DNA from: an uncultured Oscillospiraceae bacterium
GTDB taxonomy: Bacteria; Bacillota; Clostridia; Oscillospirales; Oscillospiraceae
Reading direction: 5' to 3'
Assembly: GCA_934623545.1 (NCBI GenBank)
Contig: CAKTVN010000061.1
Coordinates: 1-8,185 of the forward strand
DNA: 8,185 nucleotides
Shown: one piece after another, positions 1 to 5,663 of the stretch
Layout of the letters: the number at the start of each line of letters is the position of its first letter
How positions within the stretch are numbered: position 1 is the first letter of the stretch
Made by a program: the position numbers and the translations under genes
Notes under the pieces: model-generated
Told to the model about the DNA's origin: nothing
The model's input: the letters and a program-made list of their open reading frames with translations, nothing else
Databases searched by the model: none

Positions 1-165
1 CACAACGGAACGACTTGTTTTTCCGCGCGTCAGCGCTATTTTCGCGTCCAGCGCCCTTTTCTTCCATATCTTTTCCCACAAGAGGGAAAAGATATGGTCG
101 CCGAAGGCACAGTTACAGCGTCGCTGTAAAAATGGCACTTCCGGTGAATCCGGAGAAACTCGGAA
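1..165 (-). repeat. Dispersed hairpin repeat, copy A (inverted, diverged)
   Basis: Read on the minus strand, this segment follows the same order of modules as the repeat at 7733-7895. Module 1 is a CCGG hairpin (139-155, arms TTCCGG/CCGGAG). Module 2 is a 17-base palindrome (113-129, arms TTACAGC/GCTGTAA). Module 3 is a long hairpin (64-97, 14-bp arms starting CCATATC, six-base loop), followed by an AGCGCTATTT-type block. Identity to the other copies is patchy, with small indels, and hairpin 3 has a different arm sequence but is still fully self-complementary. The left end is cut by the window. The inner boundary near 165 is approximate. No gene is called in it, although a plus-strand frame stays open through it into the next gene. 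Confidence 0.75.
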
Positions 166-287
166 TTTCCCAAAAAGATAAACCCCGGCTTTCCGGTGTT
201 TATAGATCAGGACGCGGAGACTGTTTCTCCGCAAATATGGCATTGCATCCGGACGCAGGTGCCGGAGCGACAGCTGGAGGTATTTTT
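166..287 (+). promoter_or_regulatory. Possible structured leader of the ECF S-component gene
   Basis: Between repeat copy A and the start codon lie two consecutive hairpins. The first is 178-203, with arms ATAAAC-CCGG/CCGG-GTTTAT and one mismatch. The second is 214-232, with perfect 7-bp arms GCGGAGA/TCTCCGC. A TCCGG...CCGGA pairing follows near 249-267, just ahead of the Shine-Dalgarno GGAGG at 276-280. Genes for ECF S components are often under riboswitch control (known for the family), but I do not recognise the conserved core of a THF, TPP, FMN, cobalamin or preQ1 riboswitch here. No convincing -35/-10 pair is visible in the segment. The regulatory role is inference only. Confidence 0.3.
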
Positions 288-899
288 ATGAACACAAATG
301 AAAACAAAAACCATGAACGCATCAAGCGCATGACGGCGCTCGCGCTGCTGACGGCGATCGTCGTCGTTTTGCAGCTCGTGGGGTCGAGCTTCCACATCGG
401 ACCGATCCCGTTTTCGCTGGTGCTGGTGCCGATCGTGATCGGCGCGATCGTCTTCGGACCGGCGGCAGGCGCGTTTCTCGGCGCCGTATTCGGCGTGATC
501 GCGCTTTCCGGCGGCATCAACGGGACCGACTGGTTCACGGCGGCGCTGTGGAATTTTAGCCCGTTCTGGACGGCGGCGACCTGCCTGGTCAAGGGTGCGC
601 TGTGTGGCGCGGTCTCCGGATGGGTGTACCGGGCGCTGCAAAAACGCGTGACGCTGGGCTGCATCGTTTCTGCGCTGGTCTGCCCGGTCGTCAATACAGG
701 CGTGTTCGCGCTGTCGATGCTGACGGTCATGCGCGGCGGGCTTATGAAGATCGCGGCGGACAACGCCTGGGGCAGCAATGTGCTGACGGTGCTGTTCGTG
801 GTCGTGATCGGCGTGAATTTCTTCGTGGAGCTCGGCATCAACGCCGTGCTCAGCGCGGCGATCGCGCGTGTCGTCAAGGCGACCGTAAAGAAAAAATAA
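288..899 (+). CDS. ECF transporter S component (substrate-binding membrane subunit)
   Basis: This is a 203-residue, very hydrophobic protein with about six membrane segments: roughly residues 15-32, 42-57, 58-75, 94-117, 121-145 and 164-198. The N-terminus is charged (NKNHERIKR) and the C-terminus is lysine-rich. It matches the usual size and look of ECF S components. Visible family traits are the small-residue AxxxA pattern around residues 59-66, which in this family contacts EcfT, the P133-VVNTG stretch, and the FFVELGIN segment at 178-185. Such proteins bind one vitamin or micronutrient and share an EcfA-EcfA'-EcfT energising module encoded elsewhere; none is in the window. The substrate cannot be read from sequence (pantothenate, folate or another vitamin are possible). 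ATG 288 is chosen because GGAGG lies 7 bases upstream. The open frame continues back to 15, but that part is repeat sequence. Confidence 0.85.
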   Translation: MNTNENKNHERIKRMTALALLTAIVVVLQLVGSSFHIGPIPFSLVLVPIVIGAIVFGPAAGAFLGAVFGVIALSGGINGTDWFTAALWNFSPFWTAATCLVKGALCGAVSGWVYRALQKRVTLGCIVSALVCPVVNTGVFALSMLTVMRGGLMKIAADNAWGSNVLTVLFVVVIGVNFFVELGINAVLSAAIARVVKATVKKK

Positions 900-910
900 C
901 CGGAAGCACA

Positions 911-937
911 GAGCCGCCGCGCTTTGCGCGGCGGCTC
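911..937. terminator. GC-rich hairpin after the ECF gene, terminator-like
   Basis: A perfect 12-bp stem (GAGCCGCCGCGC / GCGCGGCGGCTC) with a TTT loop begins 11 bases after the ECF stop codon. No T-tract follows on the plus strand, so it is not a textbook intrinsic terminator. It may protect the 3' end of the upstream mRNA or reduce read-through into the next gene, whose Shine-Dalgarno starts 10 bases later. Confidence 0.45.
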
Positions 938-960
938 GGAACATAACAGGAGCGAAAATT

Positions 961-1650
961 ATGATACAAAGGACAGGCAAGCGCCCGCAGGGCGTGCGCG
1001 CGGTGATCTTCGATCTGGACGGGACGCTGCTCGATACGGTGCCGGACCTCGGCGCGAGCGCCAACGTCGCGCTGCGGCAATTTGCGATGCCGGAGCGCCC
1101 GCTGGGGGATTACCGTGCGTTCATCGGGCACGGCATCCGCAATCTGGTCCGGCAGGCGGTCCCAGAGGGGACGGCGGAGGAAGAATTTGAGCAGGTGCTG
1201 GCGTTCTATCTCGCCTATTATCCGGAGCACTGCGCGGAGCAGACGGCGGTCTTTCCCGGCATCCGGGAGCTGATCGCGAGGCTCACGGAAAGCGGCTATA
1301 CGCTCGGTGTGCTGTCAAACAAGACAGAGACGACGACGCGGAAGATCATCGCGCATTTCTTCCCGGACGCGCCCTTCCGGCTGGTCTGGGGCAACAACGG
1401 GACGCGTCCGCTCAAGCCCGCGCCGGACGCGGGACGGGCGCTCTGCGCGGCGCTCGCGCTTGCGCCGGAGGAAATTTTGTACCTCGGCGACGGAGACTCG
1501 GACATGGAGTTTGCGTCAAAAATGGGCTTCTATGCCGCTGGCGCGGCATGGGGCTACCGCAGCCGCGAGGCGCTCGCGCAGAACGGCGCGGATGTGATTT
1601 TGGAAAATGCAGCGGAGCTTGGTGAGCTTTTGTCACCCCGAGAGGGGTGA
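961..1650 (+). CDS. HAD-family hydrolase, phosphoglycolate phosphatase-like
   Basis: This is a 229-residue soluble HAD phosphatase of subfamily IA with a helical C1 cap. All four catalytic motifs are visible. Motif I is FDLDGTLLDT with nucleophile D18 and acid/base D20. Motif II is LSNK at 118-121. Motif III is the lysine K152 in LKPAPD. Motif IV is GDGDSD at 176-181, holding the Mg-binding aspartates. The cap lies at about residues 24-95. Length and motifs fit Gph/PpaX-type enzymes, which hydrolyse 2-phosphoglycolate, pyrophosphate or other small phosphomonoesters; the substrate is not determined. AGGAG at 948-952, 8 bases before ATG 961, supports the start. The last residues (LLSPREG) and the TGA stop come from a GTCACCCC/GGGGTGAC palindrome, so the native C-terminus may have been replaced by a repeat insertion. 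The domain is complete without that tail. Confidence 0.85.
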   Translation: MIQRTGKRPQGVRAVIFDLDGTLLDTVPDLGASANVALRQFAMPERPLGDYRAFIGHGIRNLVRQAVPEGTAEEEFEQVLAFYLAYYPEHCAEQTAVFPGIRELIARLTESGYTLGVLSNKTETTTRKIIAHFFPDAPFRLVWGNNGTRPLKPAPDAGRALCAALALAPEEILYLGDGDSDMEFASKMGFYAAGAAWGYRSREALAQNGADVILENAAELGELLSPREG

Positions 1651-1652
1651 CA
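1631..1652. repeat. Small palindrome supplying the stop codon of the HAD gene
   Basis: A perfect 9-bp stem (TGTCACCCC / GGGGTGACA) with a GAGA loop straddles the end of the HAD coding region. The TGA stop is at 1648-1650, inside the right arm. Related palindromes occur at 2230-2248 and 2300-2318. It lacks a following T-tract of more than four bases (CTCTTTT starts four bases on), so it could act as a weak terminator as well as a repeat unit. Confidence 0.7.
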
Positions 1653-1654
1653 CC

Positions 1655-2106
1655 TCTTTTCCGATTTCACCGGAAGTTCCGTGATTGCGGTGAGACCGCA
1701 ACTGTGCCTCCGGCGGCACCATCTTTTCTCTCGCAAGAGAAAAGATGGTGGAGAAAAGAGTGCTAGGGGACGCGAAATAGCGCTGACGCGCGAAAAGGCG
1801 TGTCGCGACATTCTACGTATTTCCGTTACACTTCAGGTCAAGGAACGCCCTTCGGGCGATCGTCAATTCGGGTTTCCTGAGCGCACGATAAAAAATACGG
1901 GTCGCTCCGTTCGCGCCCGTTGAATATTTGACGTATGAAATTCGAAAGAGACGCAGAGTATTTCGACTACCACGCCGGACTGTCTAATACGCATCGTTAT
2001 CGCGTTTTTGATGGTTTGGATATGCTATCGCACAAACCAAACTCCTGGGAAAAATCCAAGAAGGGGGTCGCAACCCCCTTCTTGGTCGTTTTACAGGGGA
2101 TTGCAA
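1655..2106 (+). repeat. Dispersed hairpin repeat, copy B
   Basis: Positions 1700-2106 are, by direct reading, identical base for base to 7779-8185 (407 bp; the second copy is cut by the window end). The preceding 1655-1699 is a diverged version of the same module order. Modules are a CCGG-type hairpin (1659-1675), a 17-base palindrome (1685-1701, TTGCGGT/ACCGCAA), a 15-bp stem hairpin with CGCA loop (1717-1750), a small CGCCC/GGGCG hairpin (1846-1858), a hairpin with one mismatch (1897-1920) and a strong hairpin at 2056-2085. The element starts a few bases after the HAD stop codon. No transposase and no convincing coding sequence lie in it. Whether identity continues past 2106 cannot be seen. 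Confidence 0.9.
2056..2085. terminator. Strong terminator-like hairpin in repeat copy B
   Basis: A perfect 13-bp stem (CCAAGAAGGGGGT / ACCCCCTTCTTGG) with CGCA loop is followed by TCGTTTT. The same hairpin is present in copy C at 8135-8164. The stem is stable and the downstream T-rich bases are partly terminator-like. It could end transcripts running right from the HAD gene, or be structural in an RNA made from the repeat. Confidence 0.5.
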
Positions 2107-2190
2107 AGGGGGAGAATCGAAACTCCCCCTTTGCCATTCTTTCTTTCGACCGTCAACGGCGCTTTCTTTCTCATGCTGAGAAAGAAAGCG
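2103..2190. repeat. Two further long perfect hairpins downstream of copy B
   Basis: Two long hairpins follow in close succession. The first is 2103-2134, with 12-bp arms GCAAAGGGGGAG / CTCCCCCTTTGC and an AATCGAAA loop. The second is 2160-2190, with 14-bp arms CGCTTTCTTTCTCA / TGAGAAAGAAAGCG and a TGC loop. The right end of the second also fits an alternative pairing, GCGGGG at 2188-2193 with CCCCGC at 2205-2210. Together with 2056-2085 they make three consecutive purine/pyrimidine-skewed hairpins spaced about 45-55 bases apart. Function unknown. Confidence 0.7.
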
Positions 2191-2229
2191 GGGTTGAATC
2201 GTTCCCCCGCGCCTTTGGTGCGGATAAGG

Positions 2230-2318
2230 TGTCACCCTTCGGGTGACAAAAGCCCCGCGCCCTCTGGGCACGGCATTGTGCCCTCCGGGCACAAAAGGGT
2301 GTCACCCTTCGGGGGACA
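2230..2318. repeat. Array of small GC-rich hairpins between convergent genes
   Basis: Four short stems lie head to tail. They are 2230-2248 (TGTCACCC TTC GGGTGACA), 2259-2269 (GCCC TCT GGGC, weak), 2276-2294 (TTGTGCCC TCC GGGCACAA) and 2300-2318 (TGTCACCC TTC GGGGGACA, one mismatch). Their centres are 21-25 bases apart. The last one contains the mutY stop codon. The arrangement resembles REP/BIME-type arrays at convergent gene ends (an analogy, not homology). They may serve as a bidirectional transcript end. Confidence 0.7.
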
Positions 2319-3354
2319 GATCCATCTCCCAAAACTGCCGAAACGCCGTCGGCAGCGCAATATCCTTCTGAAACCGCTCCGCGTCGACCCATTCGAACCG
2401 CGGACATTTTTCTGCGCATTCGATGTAAAAGCCCCGCATTTCCCAGCGGATGTGGGTGAAAATATGTACCTTTTCCAGCGATTTGACCAGCTCCCTCGGA
2501 TGCGCGCCCCACTGCTCCGCGAGGCGCAGCGCCTCCTGTGCGGTGCATTTCCCCTCGACGTTCGGAAGCTCCCACAGCCCGGCAAGGAGCCCCTTGTCCC
2601 CGCGACGGCAGACTGCCACCGCGCCGCTGCAGCGCAGGATGAAGACCGTCTTCTCCTCCACGCGCTTCTCCTTTTTCGGCGCCTTGACCGGACGCAGGAG
2701 CTGCGTGCCGCGCGTGCTCGCAAGGCAGAGCGTCCGCAGCGGGCAGAGCCCGCATTCCGGCGCGCCGTTCGGTCCGCAGAGCGTCGCGCCCAGCTCCATC
2801 AGGCTCTGCGTAAACGCTCCGCAGCACCCCTCTGGATAGATCTCCCGCAGCCGCGCGGCATATTCCTTCCGCACCGACGCCTCCGTCACCGGCGCGGCGT
2901 CGTCCATACAGCGCGAGAGCACCCGCAGCACGTTTCCGTCCACCGCCGGCTCCGGCTGCTCAAAGCAGATCGAGGCGATCGCACCCGCCGTATAGTCTCC
3001 GATCCCCGGCAGCGCGCGAATTTCGGCATATTCCTGCGGAAACGCGCCGCCGTGTTCGTCCATGATGCGCCTTGCCGCCTTTTGCAGATTCCGCATCCGG
3101 CTGTAATAGCCCAGCCCCTCCCAGAGCTTCGCGAGCCGGTCGGGCTCGCACGCGGCGAGCGCCGCAATGTCCGGCAGCTCTGCGAGAAACCGCGTATAAT
3201 AGCCCTTGACCGCCTCCACGCGCGTCTGCTGGAGCATGACCTCCGACAGCCAGACGTGATACGGCTCGCGGTCCTGCCGCCACGGCAGCTCGCGATGCCC
3301 CTGCGCGTACCACTGCAAAAGCAGCTTCGGCAGCTGTTCCGGCAATTTTTCCAT
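2302..3354 (-). CDS. mutY: A/G-specific adenine DNA glycosylase MutY
   Basis: This is a 350-residue base-excision repair enzyme that removes adenine mispaired with 8-oxoguanine. The glycosylase core is at about residues 5-215 and carries SEVMLQQTRV with catalytic E38, the helix-hairpin-helix LPGIGDYTA at 115-123, and catalytic D139 in AVDGNVLRV. Four cysteines, C193, C201, C204 and C210, form the 4Fe-4S site. The first spacing is seven residues where the Escherichia coli enzyme has six. A NUDIX-like C-terminal domain (about 233-345), including FTHIRW at 299-304, reads the 8-oxoG strand. Length is normal for the family. ATG at 3354 has GGGAGG 8 bases upstream on the minus strand. The final LSPEG and the stop codon are made by a small GTCACCC palindrome. 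The gene converges with the upstream HAD gene and is divergent from the phosphatase operon. Confidence 0.95.
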   Translation of the reverse strand: MEKLPEQLPKLLLQWYAQGHRELPWRQDREPYHVWLSEVMLQQTRVEAVKGYYTRFLAELPDIAALAACEPDRLAKLWEGLGYYSRMRNLQKAARRIMDEHGGAFPQEYAEIRALPGIGDYTAGAIASICFEQPEPAVDGNVLRVLSRCMDDAAPVTEASVRKEYAARLREIYPEGCCGAFTQSLMELGATLCGPNGAPECGLCPLRTLCLASTRGTQLLRPVKAPKKEKRVEEKTVFILRCSGAVAVCRRGDKGLLAGLWELPNVEGKCTAQEALRLAEQWGAHPRELVKSLEKVHIFTHIRWEMRGFYIECAEKCPRFEWVDAERFQKDIALPTAFRQFWEMDLSPEG

Positions 3355-3381
3355 TCCGCGCGCCTCCCTTCGTTTTCGCCT

Positions 3382-3411
3382 ATTTTACCGCGTTTTCGCG
3401 CAGTTTGTCAA
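3382..3411 (-). promoter_or_regulatory. Probable mutY promoter
   Basis: On the minus strand there is a perfect -35 TTGACA (3406-3411), an 18-base spacer and a -10 TAAAAT (3382-3387), ending 27 bases before the mutY start codon. A second TTGACA on the same strand lies 11 bases upstream at 3417-3422. A short CGCG...CGCG hairpin sits in the spacer. Confidence 0.65.
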
Positions 3412-3436
3412 ACCTGTGTCAAATTTCAAAAACTGA

Positions 3437-3465
3437 GTGCAAAATCCGTGCTTCTGCGATATAAT
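3437..3465 (+). promoter_or_regulatory. Probable promoter of the phosphatase-MFS-GDPD operon
   Basis: A perfect -10 TATAAT (3460-3465) is preceded at 17 bases by a weak -35 (GTGCAA, 3437-3442). Transcription would start near 3472, giving a leader of about 23 bases before the TTG start. It shares the 140-bp intergenic region with the divergent mutY promoter, but the boxes do not overlap. Confidence 0.55.
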
Positions 3466-3494
3466 AGTTCCATCCTATTCCCGGAGGTCCCATT

Positions 3495-4316
3495 TTGACA
3501 AAGCTATCTGAAAAACGCCTGTTCCTGCTCGACATGGACGGCACGATCTACCTCAGCGAGACGCTTTTTGACGGCTCGCTGGATTTTCTGCACTACGTCC
3601 GCGCGCACGGCGGGCAGTATCTGTTTCTGACCAACAACTCCTCCCGCGGGACCGACGCCTATATCCAGAAGCTCGCGCGGCTCGGCATTGCCTCAAAGCC
3701 CGAGGATTTTCTGACCTCCGTCGACGCGACGGTCGTCCATCTTCTGAAAACCGCGCCGGATGCGCTGTATTACGTCTGTGGGACCGAATCGCTCAAGTCC
3801 CAGCTCCGTGCAGCCGGTCTTCGCGTGAGCGATACGCTGTGCGATGATATTTCCGTTCTGCTCCTCGGCTACGACACGGAGCTGACCTATCGGAAAATTG
3901 AGGACTGCTGCATTCTCCTCGGGCGCGGCGTGGAGTACATTGCCACGCATCCAGACCCGGTCTGCCCGGCGTGGTACGGTCTCGCGCCGGACTGCGGCAG
4001 CCTCATCGAAATGCTCCACACCGCGACGGGGCGGCGTCCGAAGATCATCGGCAAGCCGCAGCCCGAGATGATCTATCTCGCGCTCGAACGCACCGGGCTT
4101 CCAAAGGAGGCTGCCTGCATCGTCGGCGACCGTATCTATACCGACATCGCCTGCGGCGTCAACGCCGGAGTCGATACGGTCTTCGTCCTCTCCGGCGACG
4201 GCACCGAAGCCGACATTGAAGCCTCCGGCGTTCATCCCACCTGGATTTTCAAGAATATCCGGGAAGTACTCAACACCATGCAAGAAGAACAAAGAGAAGG
4301 AGAAGCAAATCTATGA
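3495..4316 (+). CDS. HAD-IIA family phosphatase (NagD/PGP-like)
   Basis: This is a 273-residue HAD phosphatase with a C2 cap between motifs II and III. Motif I is LLDMDGTIYL (nucleophile D13, D15), motif II is LTNNSS (T46-N47-N48), the motif III lysine is K187 in IGKPQP, and motif IV is GDRIYTDI (D212, D217). This order is diagnostic for the NagD / 4-nitrophenylphosphatase / phosphoglycolate-glycerol-3-phosphate phosphatase group. The true substrate is unknown. Translation starts at TTG 3495: GGAGGT at 3483-3488 is 6 bases upstream, and no in-frame ATG precedes the DMDGT motif until within it. The gene overlaps the next start by ATGA, so the two are likely translationally coupled. The C-terminal tail (TMQEEQREGEANL) is hydrophilic. 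Association with a glycerophosphodiesterase two genes downstream suggests a role in using released phosphomonoesters, which is inference. Confidence 0.9.
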   Translation: MTKLSEKRLFLLDMDGTIYLSETLFDGSLDFLHYVRAHGGQYLFLTNNSSRGTDAYIQKLARLGIASKPEDFLTSVDATVVHLLKTAPDALYYVCGTESLKSQLRAAGLRVSDTLCDDISVLLLGYDTELTYRKIEDCCILLGRGVEYIATHPDPVCPAWYGLAPDCGSLIEMLHTATGRRPKIIGKPQPEMIYLALERTGLPKEAACIVGDRIYTDIACGVNAGVDTVFVLSGDGTEADIEASGVHPTWIFKNIREVLNTMQEEQREGEANL

Positions 4317-5659
4317 AGCTTAATAACAAGCGCACCATTCTCGTCGGTCTGGCGTTCCTGTCGATCTGCGCGTTCTGGCAGATGTATGACAACGTCGTCC
4401 CGCTCATCCTGACCGAGACCTTCCACATGAACGAGACCTATTCCGGCGTCATCATGGCGGCGGACAACATTCTCGCGCTGTTCCTGCTGCCGTTTTTCGG
4501 CTCGCTGTCCGACCGCACCAATACCAGGATCGGCAAGCGGATGCCGTTCATCCTCTTCGGCACCGGCTGCGCCATCATTCTGATGAACCTTCTTCCGCTG
4601 CTGGATAACAGCTACGCTGCCGCGCCGTCGCCGCTGAAGCTTGCGTCGTTCGTCGTCGTGCTGGGACTTCTGCTCGTCGCGATGGGTACATACCGCAGCC
4701 CCGCAGTCGCGCTCATGCCCGACGTCACACCGAAGCCGCTGCGCTCGCGCGGCAACGCGATCATCAACCTGATGGGCGCGGTCGGCGGCATCCTGTATCT
4801 CGGCGTCGCGGCGGTGCTCTATCCCAACGGGCGCGTCAAGGAGCTCGAGGCGCTCGGCGAGCACGTCAATTATCAGCCGCTGTTTCTGGTCGTCTCCGCC
4901 GTGATGTTCCTCGCCGTCGGCATCCTCTTCCTGACGGTCAAGGAGCCAAAGCTGGCGGAGGAGAACCGCAGCCTTGAGGCGGAGCATCCGGAGTGGAACC
5001 TCGCCGTCGACGACGGCAGCGGCAACGAGCAGCTTCCGAAGTCCGTCAAGCGGAGCCTTCTGTTCCTGCTTGCCTCCATCGCGCTCTGGTTCATCGGCTA
5101 TAACGGCGTCACCACGTGGTTCACCGTCTACGTCAAGAACGTCATGGGGCAGGAGCTCGGCGGCGCGTCGCAGTGCCTGCTGATCGCTACCGCCGGCGCC
5201 ATCGTCTCCTACATCCCCATCGGCTCGATCGCTGCGAAGATCGGACGCCGCCGCACCATCCAGATCGGCATCGTCCTGCTGACCGCCTGCTTCGCTTCCG
5301 GCTATGTGCTGACGACCGCGTATGATACCATCACGCCGGTCATGTTCGTCGTGTTCGCGCTGGTCGGCTTTGCATGGGCGGCGATCAACGTCAACTCTCT
5401 TCCGATGGTCGTCGAGATGTGCAAGGGCTCCGACATCGGCAAATTCACCGGCTATTACTACACGGCGTCCATGGCGGCGCAGGTCGTCACGCCCGTGCTC
5501 GCCGGCACCCTGATGCACAACATCAGCTACCAGATCCTCTTCCCGTATGCGGCGCTGTTCGTCGCGCTGTCGTTCGTCACGATGCTCTTCGTGCGCCACG
5601 GCGACGTCAAGGCGTCCGCCAAGAAGGGACTGGAAGCGTTTGAGGACATGGAGGACTGA
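4313..5659 (+). CDS. MFS transporter, SLC45/sucrose-glycoside type
   Basis: This is a 448-residue major facilitator with about 12 membrane helices and a hydrophilic central loop at residues 210-246. The loop after helix 2 reads SDRTNTRIGKRMPF (66-79), matching the DRTxTRxGRRxP form seen in SLC45, sucrose and related GPH-like carriers. The matching loop in the second half is AAKIGRRRTIQIG (307-319). GKFTGYYY at 376-383 fits the conserved segment before helix 11. Transport of a disaccharide, glycoside or polyol by cation symport is the usual activity in this group; the substrate here is not readable. ATG 4313 overlaps the phosphatase stop, with AAGGAG 10 bases upstream. Its 3' end carries the ribosome site of the next gene. 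The C-terminal tail (GLEAFEDMED) is acidic. Confidence 0.9.
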   Translation: MKLNNKRTILVGLAFLSICAFWQMYDNVVPLILTETFHMNETYSGVIMAADNILALFLLPFFGSLSDRTNTRIGKRMPFILFGTGCAIILMNLLPLLDNSYAAAPSPLKLASFVVVLGLLLVAMGTYRSPAVALMPDVTPKPLRSRGNAIINLMGAVGGILYLGVAAVLYPNGRVKELEALGEHVNYQPLFLVVSAVMFLAVGILFLTVKEPKLAEENRSLEAEHPEWNLAVDDGSGNEQLPKSVKRSLLFLLASIALWFIGYNGVTTWFTVYVKNVMGQELGGASQCLLIATAGAIVSYIPIGSIAAKIGRRRTIQIGIVLLTACFASGYVLTTAYDTITPVMFVVFALVGFAWAAINVNSLPMVVEMCKGSDIGKFTGYYYTASMAAQVVTPVLAGTLMHNISYQILFPYAALFVALSFVTMLFVRHGDVKASAKKGLEAFEDMED

Positions 5660-5663
5660 TTTT

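Noticed and set aside
15..287. N-terminal extension of the ECF protein back to ATG 15
   Set aside because: The extension is the antisense frame of repeat copy A plus leader hairpins; ATG 288 has a well-placed GGAGG and starts directly before the first membrane helix.
1655..2318. CRISPR array or insertion sequence in the repeat-rich gap
   Set aside because: The hairpins are not regularly spaced identical direct repeats with spacers, and there is no transposase frame or terminal inverted repeat pair enclosing a gene.
2008..3498. Long plus-strand frame of 496 codons opposite mutY
   Set aside because: It is the antisense shadow of a clear mutY gene with all catalytic residues; its Arg-rich composition is a GC-rich codon artefact and it has no ribosome site.
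5547..5663. Earlier start for the GDPD gene inside the MFS gene
   Set aside because: The Arg/Ser-rich stretch is out-of-frame MFS sequence; ATG 5664 has GGAGG 9 bases upstream.
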